Origin: Symsagittifera roscoffensis
Lineage: Eukaryota > Xenacoelomorpha > Acoela > Convolutidae
Assembly: GCF_963678635.1 (NCBI RefSeq)
Contig: NC_087070.1
Coordinates: 9,274,539 to 9,338,538, forward strand
Direction: 5' to 3'
DNA length: 64,000 nt
The position numbers and the translations under genes are program-made. Below are positions 26,762 through 38,547 of the stretch, one piece after another; the first letter of the stretch is position 1, and each line of letters begins with the position of its first letter. Below the pieces are notes generated by a model. The model had not been told where the DNA came from. It searched no databases and was given only the letters and a program-made list of their open reading frames with translations.

Positions 26762-27329
26762 ATGGCTAGACTCCTGACAGCTTATGAACAAAACGCGGGA
26801 CAACTTGTTAACATCGATGAGTGGAGTCCCACTCGAAAAACTCGCAAGTGGCTTCTTTTATCGGGAGCGAGTGACCCCCCAAAAAATATCTACATATCGG
26901 CAAGAAGACCACGCGAAAAATCCAATATTAGATCAGGAAAATTTTTGCGTGGAATCAGTTCTGATTTATATCATATGGAGCACGCGGTCGGAGCCAATTT
27001 GAAAAACACTGTAAGGAATTTGGACATAACAAAAAAGGAAGCTACACAGTGCATCAGAAAATTCCTGACTTTCTGCTGGATGGAAAATCACAAACCGATG
27101 TTGTACTACACCGGACACGGCGAACAAGGAAGTGGCAATTGGTGTTTTGCAGATGGAACAATTGGAATTGAAGAGATTTTTGCTTGGCATATGGAAACTA
27201 TGGAGTTCTCAACAATTTGCAGCGATGCATGCTACAGTGGAAAGTGGGTGGAGTTTTGCGCTTGGAAGAAAAAGCCAGGCTTCCATTGCCTCTCAGCTTG
27301 TGGTCCATATCAGACTGCTCTAGATACAG
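26762..27329 (+). CDS. Caspase-like (peptidase C14-fold) protein, exon 1
   Basis: First exon of a two-exon gene encoding about 537 residues. It carries a caspase-type p20-like domain: a strand with KWLLLSGAS, a long helix region, MLYYTGHGEQG with catalytic-type His119, and CSDACYSGKW with Cys157, followed by a FHCLSACGPYQTALDT strand. The Gly-His-Gly and Asp-Ala-Cys surroundings resemble caspase-like/metacaspase-type proteases more than classical apoptotic caspases. The exon ends at 27329 before donor GTAAAG, in phase 1. Joining to 30272 restores a continuous caspase-like reading (ALDT then VNGGELT), as expected for the family. The ATG at 26762 is the first in frame; an upstream exon cannot be excluded. 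Expected activity is proteolysis after basic or acidic residues; the substrate is unknown. Confidence 0.82.
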
Positions 27330-30271
27330 GTAAAGTTAGCTCCAAATGGGTTACGTGATGAACTGTTTTCGTTTTCTTTATTAAGCAATAACTTACTAAG
27401 CAAAACACAATAAGGTTCCCCGAGTTGAGATTTCCAGCCCAAGGTTAAGCAATTGAGCGGTTTGATTGTTTTTTTTTTTCAGACGATTACGCTCAAAGTC
27501 CTGTATTTGTGTTTTTTTTTTATTTTTGAGCGGTTTTTACTTGGACATTTTTGGGAGACAATTTTATGGACCCTTGAACATTTTAAAATGGATTTTGGCT
27601 TTTATTTTGTTTAAATGGTAGGTTAGAAATTCAGAATTTTATAGGACTGCTGTGTGCAGGGCTGGCAAAATGTAAGTTAAAAACAAAAATAACAAACTAA
27701 CTGTAATTTATCGAAAAAAACATGATATTTTTGTTAAATTGTTAATTAAATTAACATATCAACAAGAGTTGAGTTTCTTGAACAGAAACGCCAAATTTCC
27801 GGCTTTCTCAACGCCGAGTTGAGCACGAAGCTTCCCATACGCCAGGAGAGATTTTTCGCTCTGTAGTTTGTCAAGTGAAACTGCAATTGGTTTGAAATTT
27901 TTTTTTTCATCCGTTCGGGATTCGCTACAATCGTTTCGGAACAAGCATGCAGTATAGTTGCGTTGTCTTTTTCTAAGAATTACTCATAGTTCTAAGAAAT
28001 AGCTAACATCACTGTTAGAAATTATAAATAACATGCCAACCCTGACTGTGTGTGCCCTGCAACAATTCCAAATACAATCAGGACAAAATTTTCGGGATAG
28101 AATTTTGAGAAAACCGCTCAAGAGTTGAGCCATTTGGTCGTTTTTACATAGAATTGAGTAATTTTAACCATTTTTGAGCGGTTTGATTGTCCTCTGCTAG
28201 AATTTGAGCGGTTTTCGCGGTTTCAGCATAATCGTCAAAACTAGCTGAAGGCCAAACCTCGGCGTTTTTTGAGCGGAATCTCGACTGAGGTTATCATACT
28301 CGATAATAGATGCAATCGATTACTGGAATTAGTACTTTCAAAAATATATGGGCAGAAATAAATATGTTGCCGTAGCATCACTAGACTTTTCAAAGCTTTC
28401 TGCTCAATCGACCATTAGTTTATTAAAACTAGATTAACTAGTATGAGTTTCTCAGATTCGGCTATAGAGATGATTTAGCAACAGACAACAAAAAATAATG
28501 GTGAATAACACACATTCAGACTGAATCTCCTTGCATCGAGGCGTGCCTCAAAAGAGCTTTACGATCTTTAATTTTTCAATTATTCATATTTTATCCAAGC
28601 AAACTTTTTCCCAAAAACTGCAAACTAATACAGTAAGCAGAAGATACTTTAAATTTCTGCAATCACCATAACCTTTGCATCTGCAAGAATCTAGCATCTG
28701 CATCCAGCATCTGCAAGAAACTCGTCAAAATGTATCGCAATATTTTCGAAGACATTACCTGAAAATAAATGTGTACGGAAATGAGCTACATTTTTAGGGA
28801 GAAGCAATGCAGAAGTGATCATCGGAAACTCAATATATAACCAAATGGTAAACTTATTGTAAGAAAATCACAAGAAAATCTTCTAGGATTTATCATTGTT
28901 CTCCTAATAATCTTCCCGGCCAAACGAAAAAACATTTCGAGAAAAATGGTTTTCGCAACTAAATTTCGGCAATCAATATAAAACAAAATGGTGAACTTTT
29001 TGTAAGAAAATCACAAGAAAAGCTTCTAGGAGTTATCCTTGTTCTCCTAATTATCTTGCCGGCCAAACGAAAAAACTTTTCGAGAAAAATGGTTTTCGGA
29101 ACTAAATTTCGGCAATCAATTATAAAACCATACTAATCGTGAACTGAATGTTTTTATTGAATTAGATAGTGAGCTGCCATCTACGCTACTCATCAATAGT
29201 CCTCAGCACAATATCAAACAGTTTGACAGCATAAATCAAACACAGCTTGGCTGGGCAATTAGGGCCTGCTGCAATAAAATTTCGATTTTTTTTTGTCTGA
29301 GCTGAAATTGAAACACTAAGTTCTACAAGTAGCAATGTTCCTCGATTGGAAAATTGTATGTCATCTAGGGCAATTAAGCACAATCTTCTACCAGCCTTAC
29401 AAGAATCAAATAGGAAAACAGACAACATCACTGAAGACACACTGCCATACATTCCTCAAACATCACAAACACACTGCCAAACTGGTTTTCTAATCTCCTA
29501 ACAACAAAAGAGAAGGTAAAAAAGTTGTGGTTGCAAAAATAAATGTTTTTTGTTTTTCAAAGTTGTTAATTGGTTAGAGGAAGAGGTTTCAAATAATTAT
29601 TACCAGTCATAATTAGAGTATCTCTCTAATTGGTATCTCCATGTAAGCTTTTTGAAGTAACGTAAATTCGGCGGAAAGACCACCGTGCGCTATTGTTTCT
29701 TTCTACTTCTCCAGGAGGTGGGTAGTCGGAACATTTGACGACTTGCAGTTTAATTTTTTGACCTAATTTGAGATCTCTGCTGTTTTAAAAAAATTATCAT
29801 CGAAAAGACTTTTTTGATATTTAGATTCTAATCTAAATTTAATGTCTGATATTTTTTGCGATCAAGTGTGGATCTAGTTTTTTTCAGCATCAAAAATTTG
29901 AAAAAAGAGGACAGACACTTAAGTTGAAGGACATAACTTTTATGATTTTCTCAAACATCAAAGAGACTTTTTGAGCATGAAATTAAAAAAAAAAACGACC
30001 AATTTTGCGCTTTTACATGGTGCATCCTTTCACCTTTAAAAGAAGTATCCTTTTGATTGGCGGACCTTTTTGATTGGTGAGGTTGCTCAAATTTTGAATC
30101 AACAAAATTTGAAAAACAAAAAAAAATTGTCTTCGGGCGAATTTTGGTGATTTAAGTACTTGCTTTAAAAAGTATCTCTGTTTTATGACACATTTTTAAT
30201 TTTTAATATCCAAAAACTTTTTACTTTCAGGTGAGAAAATTTTCGTGCAACAATTTATTTGACCATTTCAG
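27330..30271 (+). other. Intron of the caspase-like gene
   Basis: A 2.94-kb AT-rich intron with donor GTAAAG and acceptor ACCATTTCAG. It contains several TTGAGCGGTTT words between 27,450 and 28,270, possibly a degenerate inserted element, and a tandem duplication at 28.83-29.12 kb. A combined acceptor-donor sequence, TTACTTTCAG|GTGAGA, occurs at 30221-30236. No further exon is needed to keep the frame. Confidence 0.75.
28833..29125. repeat. Tandem duplication (~140 bp, two copies) in the caspase-gene intron
   Basis: Two adjacent copies share GTAAGAAAATCACAAGAAAA, TTCTCCTAAT.ATCTT.CCGG and CGAGAAAAATGGTTTTCG, with scattered substitutions. Each ends in AACTAAATTTCGGCAATCAAT. Confidence 0.85.
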
Positions 30272-31317
30272 TAAATGGCGGTGAACTGACTCTTTGCATG
30301 ACCGGAAATCATGACAAACTTCAATCTGGAAGACCACGTCGAACCCCGCTTTTCAGTGGCTGCGAAAGTCCTGCTGGAAAAATTGCTCCAGCGAAAAATA
30401 GTTCTGGAACAATTGCTACATCGAACAATAGTTCTGGAACAATTGCTCCAGCGAACAATAGTTCTGGAACAATTGCTACATCGAACAATAGTTCTGGAAC
30501 AATTGCTCCACCGAACAATAGTTCTGGAACAATTGCTACAGCGAACAATGTGGTGGCAGTTCCAGTACCAAGTTACAATAAACGAAAATATATAGACGTT
30601 ATTAAGGAAGCTCTCAATAGCGGTGACGGAAACAATGTTCTGATATCGCAGAGCATATTCAATGGAGTGTTTCAAGGAATTTTTGGCAAACATTCAATTT
30701 ATGGTAACAGACGCACAATGACGATGAGTGGAGGATGTAAATACATACACGAAATCATAAAAAAACATTTTGCGCAAGGTTTCGCTATTTTATCCTGGCA
30801 AGCAGATGATAACCAATTTTACATGATGATGATTGAGATAAATTGGGAACAAAGAACTAGAGTTTTCAGAAATTTAGCTGAACTGGACTCGAACGTAGCA
30901 GGTAATATTACAAGTTGTATGTCTTACGGATCTGATTACAGAGTGGTGCTTACAACTGGCGACTCAACTTATAGTGGCACTCAAACAATTTTGACGGAGC
31001 GGCATTGGAATGAAGTTATCCAAAAAATAGAAGTTGAAAACAATGCGGGAAAAATGATTACTGCAATTTGTTATAATCGAGGCCAGCAGGAATACATGGT
31101 GGTGATGACATCATCATCTCGTGGACAAAAGAGCCGATGGTTTGAGAAGAACGACCACAACGGGAGAAACACTTGGCTCGAGGAGAATTGCAAGTCAAAG
31201 TACTATCCCACACTGGTATTTCAAAGTCCAGAGTTCCCAAATCATGTACTTCTTGTTATAAGTACGGATATTAATAGAAAGGGATATATTTTGATGACGA
31301 ATTATCAGATCGCTTGA
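30272..31317 (+). CDS. Caspase-like protein, exon 2: repeat linker and C-terminal DUF7477-like module
   Basis: This exon continues the caspase-like domain (VNGGELT), then a linker of six 10-residue repeats (NNSSGTIAxx). A globular region of about 230 residues follows, with two similar aromatic/Gly units: one with SWQADDNQFYMMMIEINW and one with ICYNRGQQEYMVVMTSSS, and the closing strands GYILMTNYQ. This pattern resembles the DUF7477 module found at the C terminus of some plant casein-kinase-like proteins and of some caspase-like proteins (family knowledge, recognised by eye). The stop is at 31315-31317. Probably a substrate- or ligand-recognition module attached to the protease (inference). 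Confidence 0.8.
30371..30550 (+). repeat. 30-bp coding minisatellite in the caspase-like gene
   Basis: Six units of 30 bp, GTTCTGGAACAATTGCT plus 13 further bases. They alternate between two sub-types (ACATCGAAC and CCAGCGAAC), giving a 60-bp higher-order period. Each unit encodes 10 residues rich in Asn, Ser and Gly, so copy number can change without frameshift. Confidence 0.93.
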
Positions 31318-31461
31318 TAAAATCGAATTTCAGCAGAGGAAAATTTCGTATAAACCACTTATGAAAAAGTTACCTCGTGATGTCTCTCTGTAAATAGTCA
31401 TTACTTAAGTAGAAAATTGATTTAAATTGTTCTGCAAAACTAATAGACTATATGTTGGAAG

Positions 31462-31467
31462 AATAAA
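31462..31467 (+). terminator. Polyadenylation signal AATAAA for the caspase-like gene
   Basis: AATAAA lies 145 bases after the stop codon and just upstream of the CCCGGG repeat element, the expected position for the 3' end of this gene. No experimental support. Confidence 0.5.
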
Positions 31468-31474
31468 CTAATAG

Positions 31475-32406
31475 CCCGGGTTGAACGAAAATACTAGTCA
31501 TACAATTTTCATATATGGAAAAATGCTAATCATACACTTTTCATGCAATTGCATAAGTACAGAAAATTGCATGAAAGGTCTATGATTAGTATTTTTTCAT
31601 ATATGGAAATTGCATGACTAGCATTTTTCCATAAACCAAAAATATTGATTTTTTACATTTTAAATTCTCAAAATTTTTTTAGTTGTGTTTGTAGTCGAAC
31701 ACAAATGATATAAACCTTGGTTACTCAAACGTAGTAACCAAAGGTTTGGCCGTCTTGCATCAAAAATGCATTGGAAACAGCCGGAAACGTTTTATTTCTG
31801 CCTTATACAAATAATATAACAAAAGTAACGAACTTTTAAATTTTGGCAAAATATTTCAAAGATGATTATTTCTAAAATTTGAATTTTTAAATGACCAGAC
31901 ATTGATCAAGGCATACAAAAACAAGTCATATAAAAGAAAGAGGAGTTTTAAGCGTTTTTGACAAAAGTTATGAAGAAAAAAGGAAAAAAAATCCAATATT
32001 ATTATATCCAGGACTACGTTATACATACAAAAAATTAATTTTTGCATGCAAAATTTTTTTTTCAAAAAAATTTTGTTTGAGTACGAAAACCAATTTGCGG
32101 TTGAAAAAAAAACAAACAAATTTTGGGGGCAATTTCAAAAATTTTTGTCGTCGCCGTCAAAAAAATGCTAGTCATAAATTTTCCATGTATGGAAATTGTA
32201 TGATTAGCATTTTTTTGACAAAAAATTTTTCTTTTTTTTTCAGTACGATTCACCGAATTTTATGCCAAAACAAGAGAAAAGTTGTTCGAAAATTCAATAA
32301 CACGATTTTAGCAAAATGTTTGAAATTTGTATGACTAGTATTTTTTCATAGACTTAGTTTATGGAATTATATGATTAGCATTTTGGTCTATGGAGGTCAA
32401 CCCGGG
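31475..32406. mobile_element. CCCGGGTTGA-bounded palindromic element, copy 1 (MITE-like)
   Basis: Both ends carry the same inverted terminus: CCCGGGTTGAACGAAAAT at the left, and the reverse complement CCCGGGTTGACCTCCATAGA at the right. Inside, the module TGCTAATCATACA with TTTCATATATGGAAA is repeated in both orientations. A stem-loop (about 31712-31746, arms AACCTTGGTTACT and AGTAACCAAAGGTT) is present. No coding capacity; probably a non-autonomous DNA transposon mobilised in trans (inference). Confidence 0.75.
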
Positions 32407-32749
32407 AGACTATATTAAATCACAAAGCATTTGAGTATCACGAACCGAGGTTGTGGTTTTTCGTCCCGGTAGTTACGAATAAAATGTGATTTTTCATGAT
32501 TTTCGCGATCAAGATTAGAAAATTCCACACTCTCGCAACCGACCTTAAATTTTCCAGACTACCCAGAGCAATGAAGAAAAACAGGGACCAGGCCGGTCCA
32601 AGTAAAATTGAACGCAGCCGGTGCAACCGACAAAATAAATCGCGACAGGTGCAACCAAAATTAGGTCAACAGCCACCGGTGTCACCAACGCAAAATGAAA
32701 AAAATCTAAGATATCAATTTTCAATTTTTTTTATCTTATCCACCTTTTG
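32407..32749. other. Spacer between palindromic repeats
   Basis: A slightly GC-richer stretch at 32,540-32,700 with an ORF of 84 codons (32496-32750) that resembles nothing I know; I do not call it. Confidence 0.3.
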
Positions 32750-33122
32750 AAGCATAACACCGAAAATGCTTATCTTACAATTCCATACACCGAAAATGCT
32801 TGTCATACAATTCCATACATCAAACGAAGGTATGTAAAAATGCTAATCAAACAACTTTCATACAATTTCAAAAAAGCATTTCAAAAGATTCGAACTAGAT
32901 TCTGCGGCTACTTGAACCAAATAAAAACAGTCTGGGGATGGAAAAAAAATATTTTTTTTTTGGGAAAAAATGGTTTTCATACAACTTCCGTAATGAAAAT
33001 TGAATGATTTAGCAACTTTTTGATGGAATTGTTGCATTTTATCTACGGAATTGTACAAAATTGTATGATAGGCATTTTTCATATATGAAAATTGTAGGAC
33101 AAGCTATTTTGGTCAACCCGAT
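32750..33122. mobile_element. Degenerate relative of the CCCGGGTTGA element
   Basis: It repeats the modules AAAATGCTTATCTTACAATTCC and AAAATGCTTGTCATACAATTCC, and ends near 33,119 in GGTCAACCCG, the family terminus. The left terminus is not recognisable. Confidence 0.55.
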
Positions 33123-34389
33123 GTTTGATTATACTTTTGAGCAAATTTCGCAGTTCGTTTTAACGATTTTTGCAGACTTAAACGGAGAAAATTTTTTCAA
33201 AAACTTTCGTTGAAATTTTCAATGTTCAAGTCTCAAAGTGCAATTTCATTTTCGGAAGAATCGAAAATGAAATCTTGCTTGCTAAGAGCAACAAGGACCT
33301 AGATTATCTAAATTGTCTCAACTTTTTTTAATGAAATCACTAGTTGTTTTCAAAAAACTTAGAATTATAATAAATCAGGGGGAATTACAGCACAGTAACA
33401 CGGGTATAAAAATAAGTTTGGCAGTTACTTCTAGATCCGTTTTACTGAAATTTTTCTGCCCAGAATTTATAGTTATTCAAAAATAGATGGAAAAGAGTCA
33501 ATGAATGCAGGTAAACAGAAAAAAAATAGGGACTTCCTTTTGAAAAAATCTCAACGTTCGAACTTAAGATTAGATTTTCTTAAGAAAACTGTTTGCTGGA
33601 AAATTCGATGATTATATTCTAACTTCGAAACCAGGAGTCGATCAGGTTTGTCGTGGCCTGTAAACTTTTGATGTTTGAAAGTGGAGTTTGCCTTGCTTTT
33701 AAAAAAAATAAATGAACTGAATAAATGGAATCAAAACTCAAACCGCTGAAAAATTAATTGAGTCTGAACAAATTTTAAGGTTTATTACTAAAAAAAAATT
33801 TCTGACCTTTATAACAGTCGGAATCAAGTTCATCGACCCTTTAAAGCAACAAGAAAAAATGATGAAATTTTAAAGAAAGTTTAGTCATTTTAGTCGTTAT
33901 GAAAAAATTGATGATTTGAGTGACTAAGTTTGCATGGTTTCTGAATCTAATTTTAAACTTGTTAGTGAAGCTGAAGCTTGGCTGAAGATGGTGTTAAGTG
34001 TTACATGCTCAAAACTTTTATAGATTTACAATCTTTTTTCGTAGATTTTGATTCTGTAGTTTAAGTTTTGAACTTAAACTATGGGTCTCAGTTTTTTTTA
34101 ATCAAGTGTCTTAAATTTTAGGGTCCTACCGTTTTTTCCAGACGATGAATCGGGTGTGAGTCTTGGGTTTCCTGAGAAATGTTGAAAAAAAATTTCGTGA
34201 AAAACACTCAAATTTTTCATAAAAAAACTAAAACTGTTGTTTAATTATTGGGTTTGTGTTAGTTCCTTGACTGGTGTGAGTCTTTAGTGTATTGCCTGGT
34301 AAGATAGAGAGAAATTTTGAGTTTAGCAATTGATTTAGTTAGAAAAGATTTGGTTATACGCATGAAAGAAACCCGCACCGAGCGCTCAT
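33123..34389. other. AT-rich region with one copy of a dispersed repeat family
   Basis: No gene. At about 33,480-33,720 lies a copy of the family seen at 39.4-41.8 kb (words GATGGAAAAGAGTCAATGAATGC and GGAGTTTGCCTTG). The remainder is featureless. Confidence 0.45.
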
Positions 34390-34401
34390 GGACTCTAATC
34401 A

Positions 34402-34441
34402 ATTATAATGGATTCTCGAGACAAAAATAATCCATTATAAT
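34402..34441. repeat. 13-bp inverted repeat ATTATAATGGATT / AATCCATTATAAT
   Basis: A perfect inverted repeat with a 14-base spacer. Related GGATTAT words recur at about 35,255-35,330, so 34.4-35.3 kb may be a non-autonomous element bounded by these motifs (weak). Confidence 0.5.
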
Positions 34442-35849
34442 CTATCAAAATTTTAAAATTCAGACCACGAAATTGATTATATTGCCATTATTATCTTTAT
34501 TTTTGAAAAAAATATATATATATATAGCATAATCTATCATGATCCAAATTTTTTGGCACTGAAATTGATTAGTTTTGCCATGATAAACTACTTTAATTGA
34601 TTGTTTTGGATTCCATTTTGTTTTTGAAACTAAACTCGATTATTTTTGCAGAAGTTTTGCAAATTTTGCAAGAAATTTGCAGAATGTATGCCATGTGTTT
34701 TATTTACGCCATGTCTCAACGTCACGCACTCAATATTTTTTACCTTCCCCCAACTAGAGAGGGGGTAAAAGGGGGATCAGTAACCCACCGCTCACAAATT
34801 CTACCAATAAACAATCTCCCCATGTTCAACCATAAGGCACAATTAAGTAATTCGTCCCCCCTCCCTAACACCGTCCAAACAATACCCCGGTCTCCCTGCG
34901 AAAAAAAAGAAGAACTAAGATGAATTAAGAAAGAAGAGACGGAACAATATTCAATTTTTAATGTGAAGTGTAATACGTAGCAACTGCACTAAACAGGAAA
35001 TGAGATAACCTTTGAATTTCGGAGAAAAAAATAGATGGCCTCAAAGTTCTCTGAAGTTGTAGAACAATTAATGATGGATACTTTTAAATTAAAATTAAAC
35101 CAATTTGAGAAAACTGGATCAATAGGTAAATTTTTATTTCGCTGGGAAATCTGGTAATTAATTTCCATTTTCGAAATTAGAAGTCGATAACATTATTTGT
35201 GAATTTTACATAAAATGGGTTGTATTGGCATAAAAAATATTTTGATTATAATCCATTTTTAATTGATTATATTTGATTATAATGGATTATACGAACGCTG
35301 GATTATTTTGACGATGGATTATCTTGATTATATTTATACGCCTGAGTCAGATTGATGCATGAGAACAATAGAAAATTTGTTGAGTTGTTTGATGACTGAA
35401 ATTATTTGATAGGCAGTTGAGTATAATCTCAGATTGCAGAGAGTTCCACTGCCCCCTTAAATTATGAAAGGTAAATTTTTTATTATATTTTTTTCTGACT
35501 GCTAAGTTTACACAAGTAAATTGAAACATGACCAAAAAGGAAACTTCTTAACTTGTTTTGTCTAATTCAATTGATATTTATGTTAATTTAGTCTAAGATT
35601 TTTTATTCTGAGCAATTTTTTTCAGAAAACCACTCTTTTTTTTGTGATTCGATTAAAAAAATAACTGAAAGTTGATGAGTCACTGTCAGTTAGAGAACTG
35701 TTTACGACTGAGTTTTTGAGATGATTAACCATAAGGAAAGTTCATCATCTGAACTTAAGCTAGAAATTTTTTGAACTAAAGGAGGCAAACAGATAAGTGC
35801 ATTCCAATTGATAGTTGCCCCCTATCTCGTACCTCATTCAAAGATTTTA
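34442..35849. other. Repeat-bearing intergenic DNA with one GC-richer island
   Basis: The island 34,690-34,915 is open on both strands. On the minus strand it is preceded by an acceptor-like TTTTTTTTCGCAG and followed by GGAAG|GTAAAA, so it could be an exon, but the protein is unfamiliar and the base composition C-rich. A dispersed-repeat copy lies at 35,030-35,200. Nothing else. Confidence 0.3.
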
Positions 35850-36920
35850 CCCGGGTTGAAATCCATAGAAGAAAAATGCTTATCATAAGGTTTCATATAT
35901 GAAGTCTATGGAAAAAAATGCTTATCATACAAAATTCATGCAAAATTTAAAAGGTGTTTTAAAAAATTTTAATGAATATTTTTGGTTTCATTGCTTCTTT
36001 GCCTCTTTTGAAGCTTTCTGGTCATTAAAAAAATTATTTAAAAATTTTGATGATAAATGTTTATCATACAGTTTTCATGTAAGAAAATTAATAGAAAATA
36101 ATTTTTTCATAGAGAAGGTAAACTTTTCAAAAATCACAAAAAAACGTGTCTAGGTAACTTTCAAAAGATTTAAATGATAATATCTAAGATAGAGTGCATT
36201 TTGACAATCAAAAACTTAATTTTAATTTCGGTCAAAAAATGCTTATCATAAAGTTTTCATATATGAAAATTCTATGATATGCATTTTATCATAAGCAAAA
36301 ACACAAACTTGAGTAAAAACATTTTTAATCCCTTTTTTGGTTGCAAACTTGTTTTTGTGCTCAAATCTAAATTTTGCGAAAAAAAAGTTTTGCATGCAAA
36401 ATTTGACTTTTTGTGTTTATAGCAGATTCCAGAGAGAATTTTTCACCAAAAAAATTCCAAAAAGATCAAAAAAGTGTTTCATTTGGTAGAATAAAAAAAA
36501 TTGTAAAAAATACAGGCCTTTTTTCTCAACCACCAAAAATTTCAAACCAAAAGTAATCTAGCCAAAAATAAAATGTTTCATTTTTGGTATATACTTCCAT
36601 ATGAAAATACTAAATCAACAAATGCCGTTTATCTGCGTGGTAGCTGCCAGTTACACTCTGGGTTTTTTTGTGACAAAAAAGTCCGTGGTGAGTGTTTCGG
36701 ATGAAACAAAACTTCAAAACCATTTTTTTTGTGTTTTCATTCATGGAAAAAATGAATGTCATACAATTTCATGGTATGAAAAAATTGCTGATCATGCTAT
36801 TGTCATACAATTTTGGGGATAAAAATGCTTTTTTTCAAAATTTCACATTATGGAAAAATGCTTTCTTTGCTATTTTTCATACATTTACTTTTACTCTATG
36901 AATTTGTATGAAAAAGTACG
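35850..36920. mobile_element. CCCGGGTTGA-family element, copy at 35.85 kb
   Basis: It starts with CCCGGGTTGAAATCCATAG and repeats ATGCTTATCATA/TTTCATATATGAA modules at 35,880, 35,925, 36,060, 36,240 and again to about 36,905. The right terminus is not clear, so the end is approximate. Confidence 0.55.
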
Positions 36921-37247
36921 ATAAATTGTTTTAAAAAAAACTTCACAAGCTTAAAAAACCTCACAAGCTTCCTTGTTTTTTTCAGATATTTTCCAAAATA
37001 GTTTGGTTAGTTTGAAATGTATAACTTAAGGTTTAGTGCAAAGTTTCGGTTGCACTTGATTCTGGAAGGAAACGGAAGTCTGGGTCCCATAGCTTGTGTC
37101 TGTCGTAGTTGTTTCTGTGATCGAGCCAAGTCTTGTATTTAACATGAAACTTCATCAATTTCATCTACAAATAGGAATAGAAAAAGCTACAAGAGCACAT
37201 GAAATAAAATGAATAAAAGTAAACATCCAAAAACCAGTTCATAAATT
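36921..37247. other. AT-rich spacer
   Basis: No gene or clear repeat seen. Confidence 0.3.
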
Positions 37248-37899
37248 GAACAATTGTACCCTAAAACACCACACTATCTGCTCGGGTTGACCAAAAATAC
37301 CAGTCATACAATTTTCGTACATGGAAAAAAGCTAATCATGCACTTTTCATGCAATTCCATAAATACAGGAAATTGCATGAAAGGTCTATGACTTGTATTT
37401 TTTCATGTATGCAAAATGTATGACTAGCATTCTTCCATAAAGTAAAAATATTGATTTTTCCTATTTTAATTTCTTAAAATTTTTTTGGTTGTGTGCGTAA
37501 CGCAACACAAGTGACAAAAACCTTGGTTATTCATTCGTAGAGTAACCAAAGGTTTGGCCGTCTTGCATTAAAAGAACAATTGTATCCTAAAACACCACAC
37601 TATCTGCTCGGGTTGATCAAAAATACCAGTCATACAATTTTCGTACATGGAAAAAAGCTAATCATGCACTTTTCATGCAATTCCATAAATACAGGAAATT
37701 GCATGAAAGGTCTATGACTAGTATTTTTTCATGTATGGAAAATGCATGACTAGCATTCTTCCATAAAGTTAAAATATTGATTTTTCCTATTTTAATTTCT
37801 CAAAAATTTTTTGGTTGTGTTTTTGTCACGCAACACAAGTGACAAAAACCTTGGTTATTCATTCGTAGAGTAACCAAAGGTTTGGCCGTCTTGCATTAA
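37248..37899. repeat. 326-bp direct duplication within a CCCGGGTTGA-family element
   Basis: The block starting GAACAATTGTACCCTAAAAC at 37248 is repeated from 37574. Both copies contain the element's left terminus (CTCGGGTTGA) and the ACCTTGGTTA stem-loop. Few differences, so the duplication is fairly recent. Confidence 0.88.
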
Positions 37900-38547
37900 A
37901 AATGCATTGAAAACGGCCTAAAATGTATTATTTTCGTTTCACACAAATAATATAACGAAAGTATCAATCTTTTAAATTTTGTCAAAATTTTCAAAAATGA
38001 TTTTTTTTAAACTTGATTTTTTAAATTACCAGACATTGATCAAGGCATATACAAAATAAACATGCCATACAAAAGAAAGAGGAGTTTTAAGAATTTTTGA
38101 AAAAGTTATTACGCGAAAAGGAAAAAATCCAAAATTAATATATCAGGACTAGGTTATTCGCACAAAAAATTAAATATTGCTTGCAAAATTTTTTCTCCAA
38201 AAGGGTTTGTTTGAGTACAAATATCAATTTGCGATTGAAACAAAAAAAACTTACAAAAAGTTTGGGGGCAATTTCAAAAAAGAGAAGTTTTTGTGGCCAT
38301 CAAAAAAATACTAGTCATACAGTTTCCATATATGGAAATTGTATGATTAGCATTTCATTGACAAAAAATGTTCTTTTTTATTTAGTACGATACACCGAAG
38401 TTTTGCCAAAACAAGAAAAAGTTCTTCGAAAATTGGATGAAACCATTTTAGAAAAGTGTATGAAATTTGTATGACTAATATTTTTTCATAGACTTAGTTT
38501 ATGGATTTGTATGATTAGCATTTTTGGTCTATGGAGATCAACCCGGG
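37281..38547. mobile_element. CCCGGGTTGA-family palindromic element, copy at 37.3 kb
   Basis: The left terminus is CTCGGGTTGACC and the right terminus GGAGATCAACCCGGG. The interior is alignable over its whole length with the copy at 31,475-32,406, including the stem-loop and the region around 38,040 (ACCAGACATTGATCAAGGCAT). It contains the 326-bp internal duplication. No coding capacity. Confidence 0.78.

Noticed and set aside
34597-34923. Plus-strand 108-codon ORF
   Set aside because: C-rich low-complexity sequence with no recognisable domain; the other strand is equally open.
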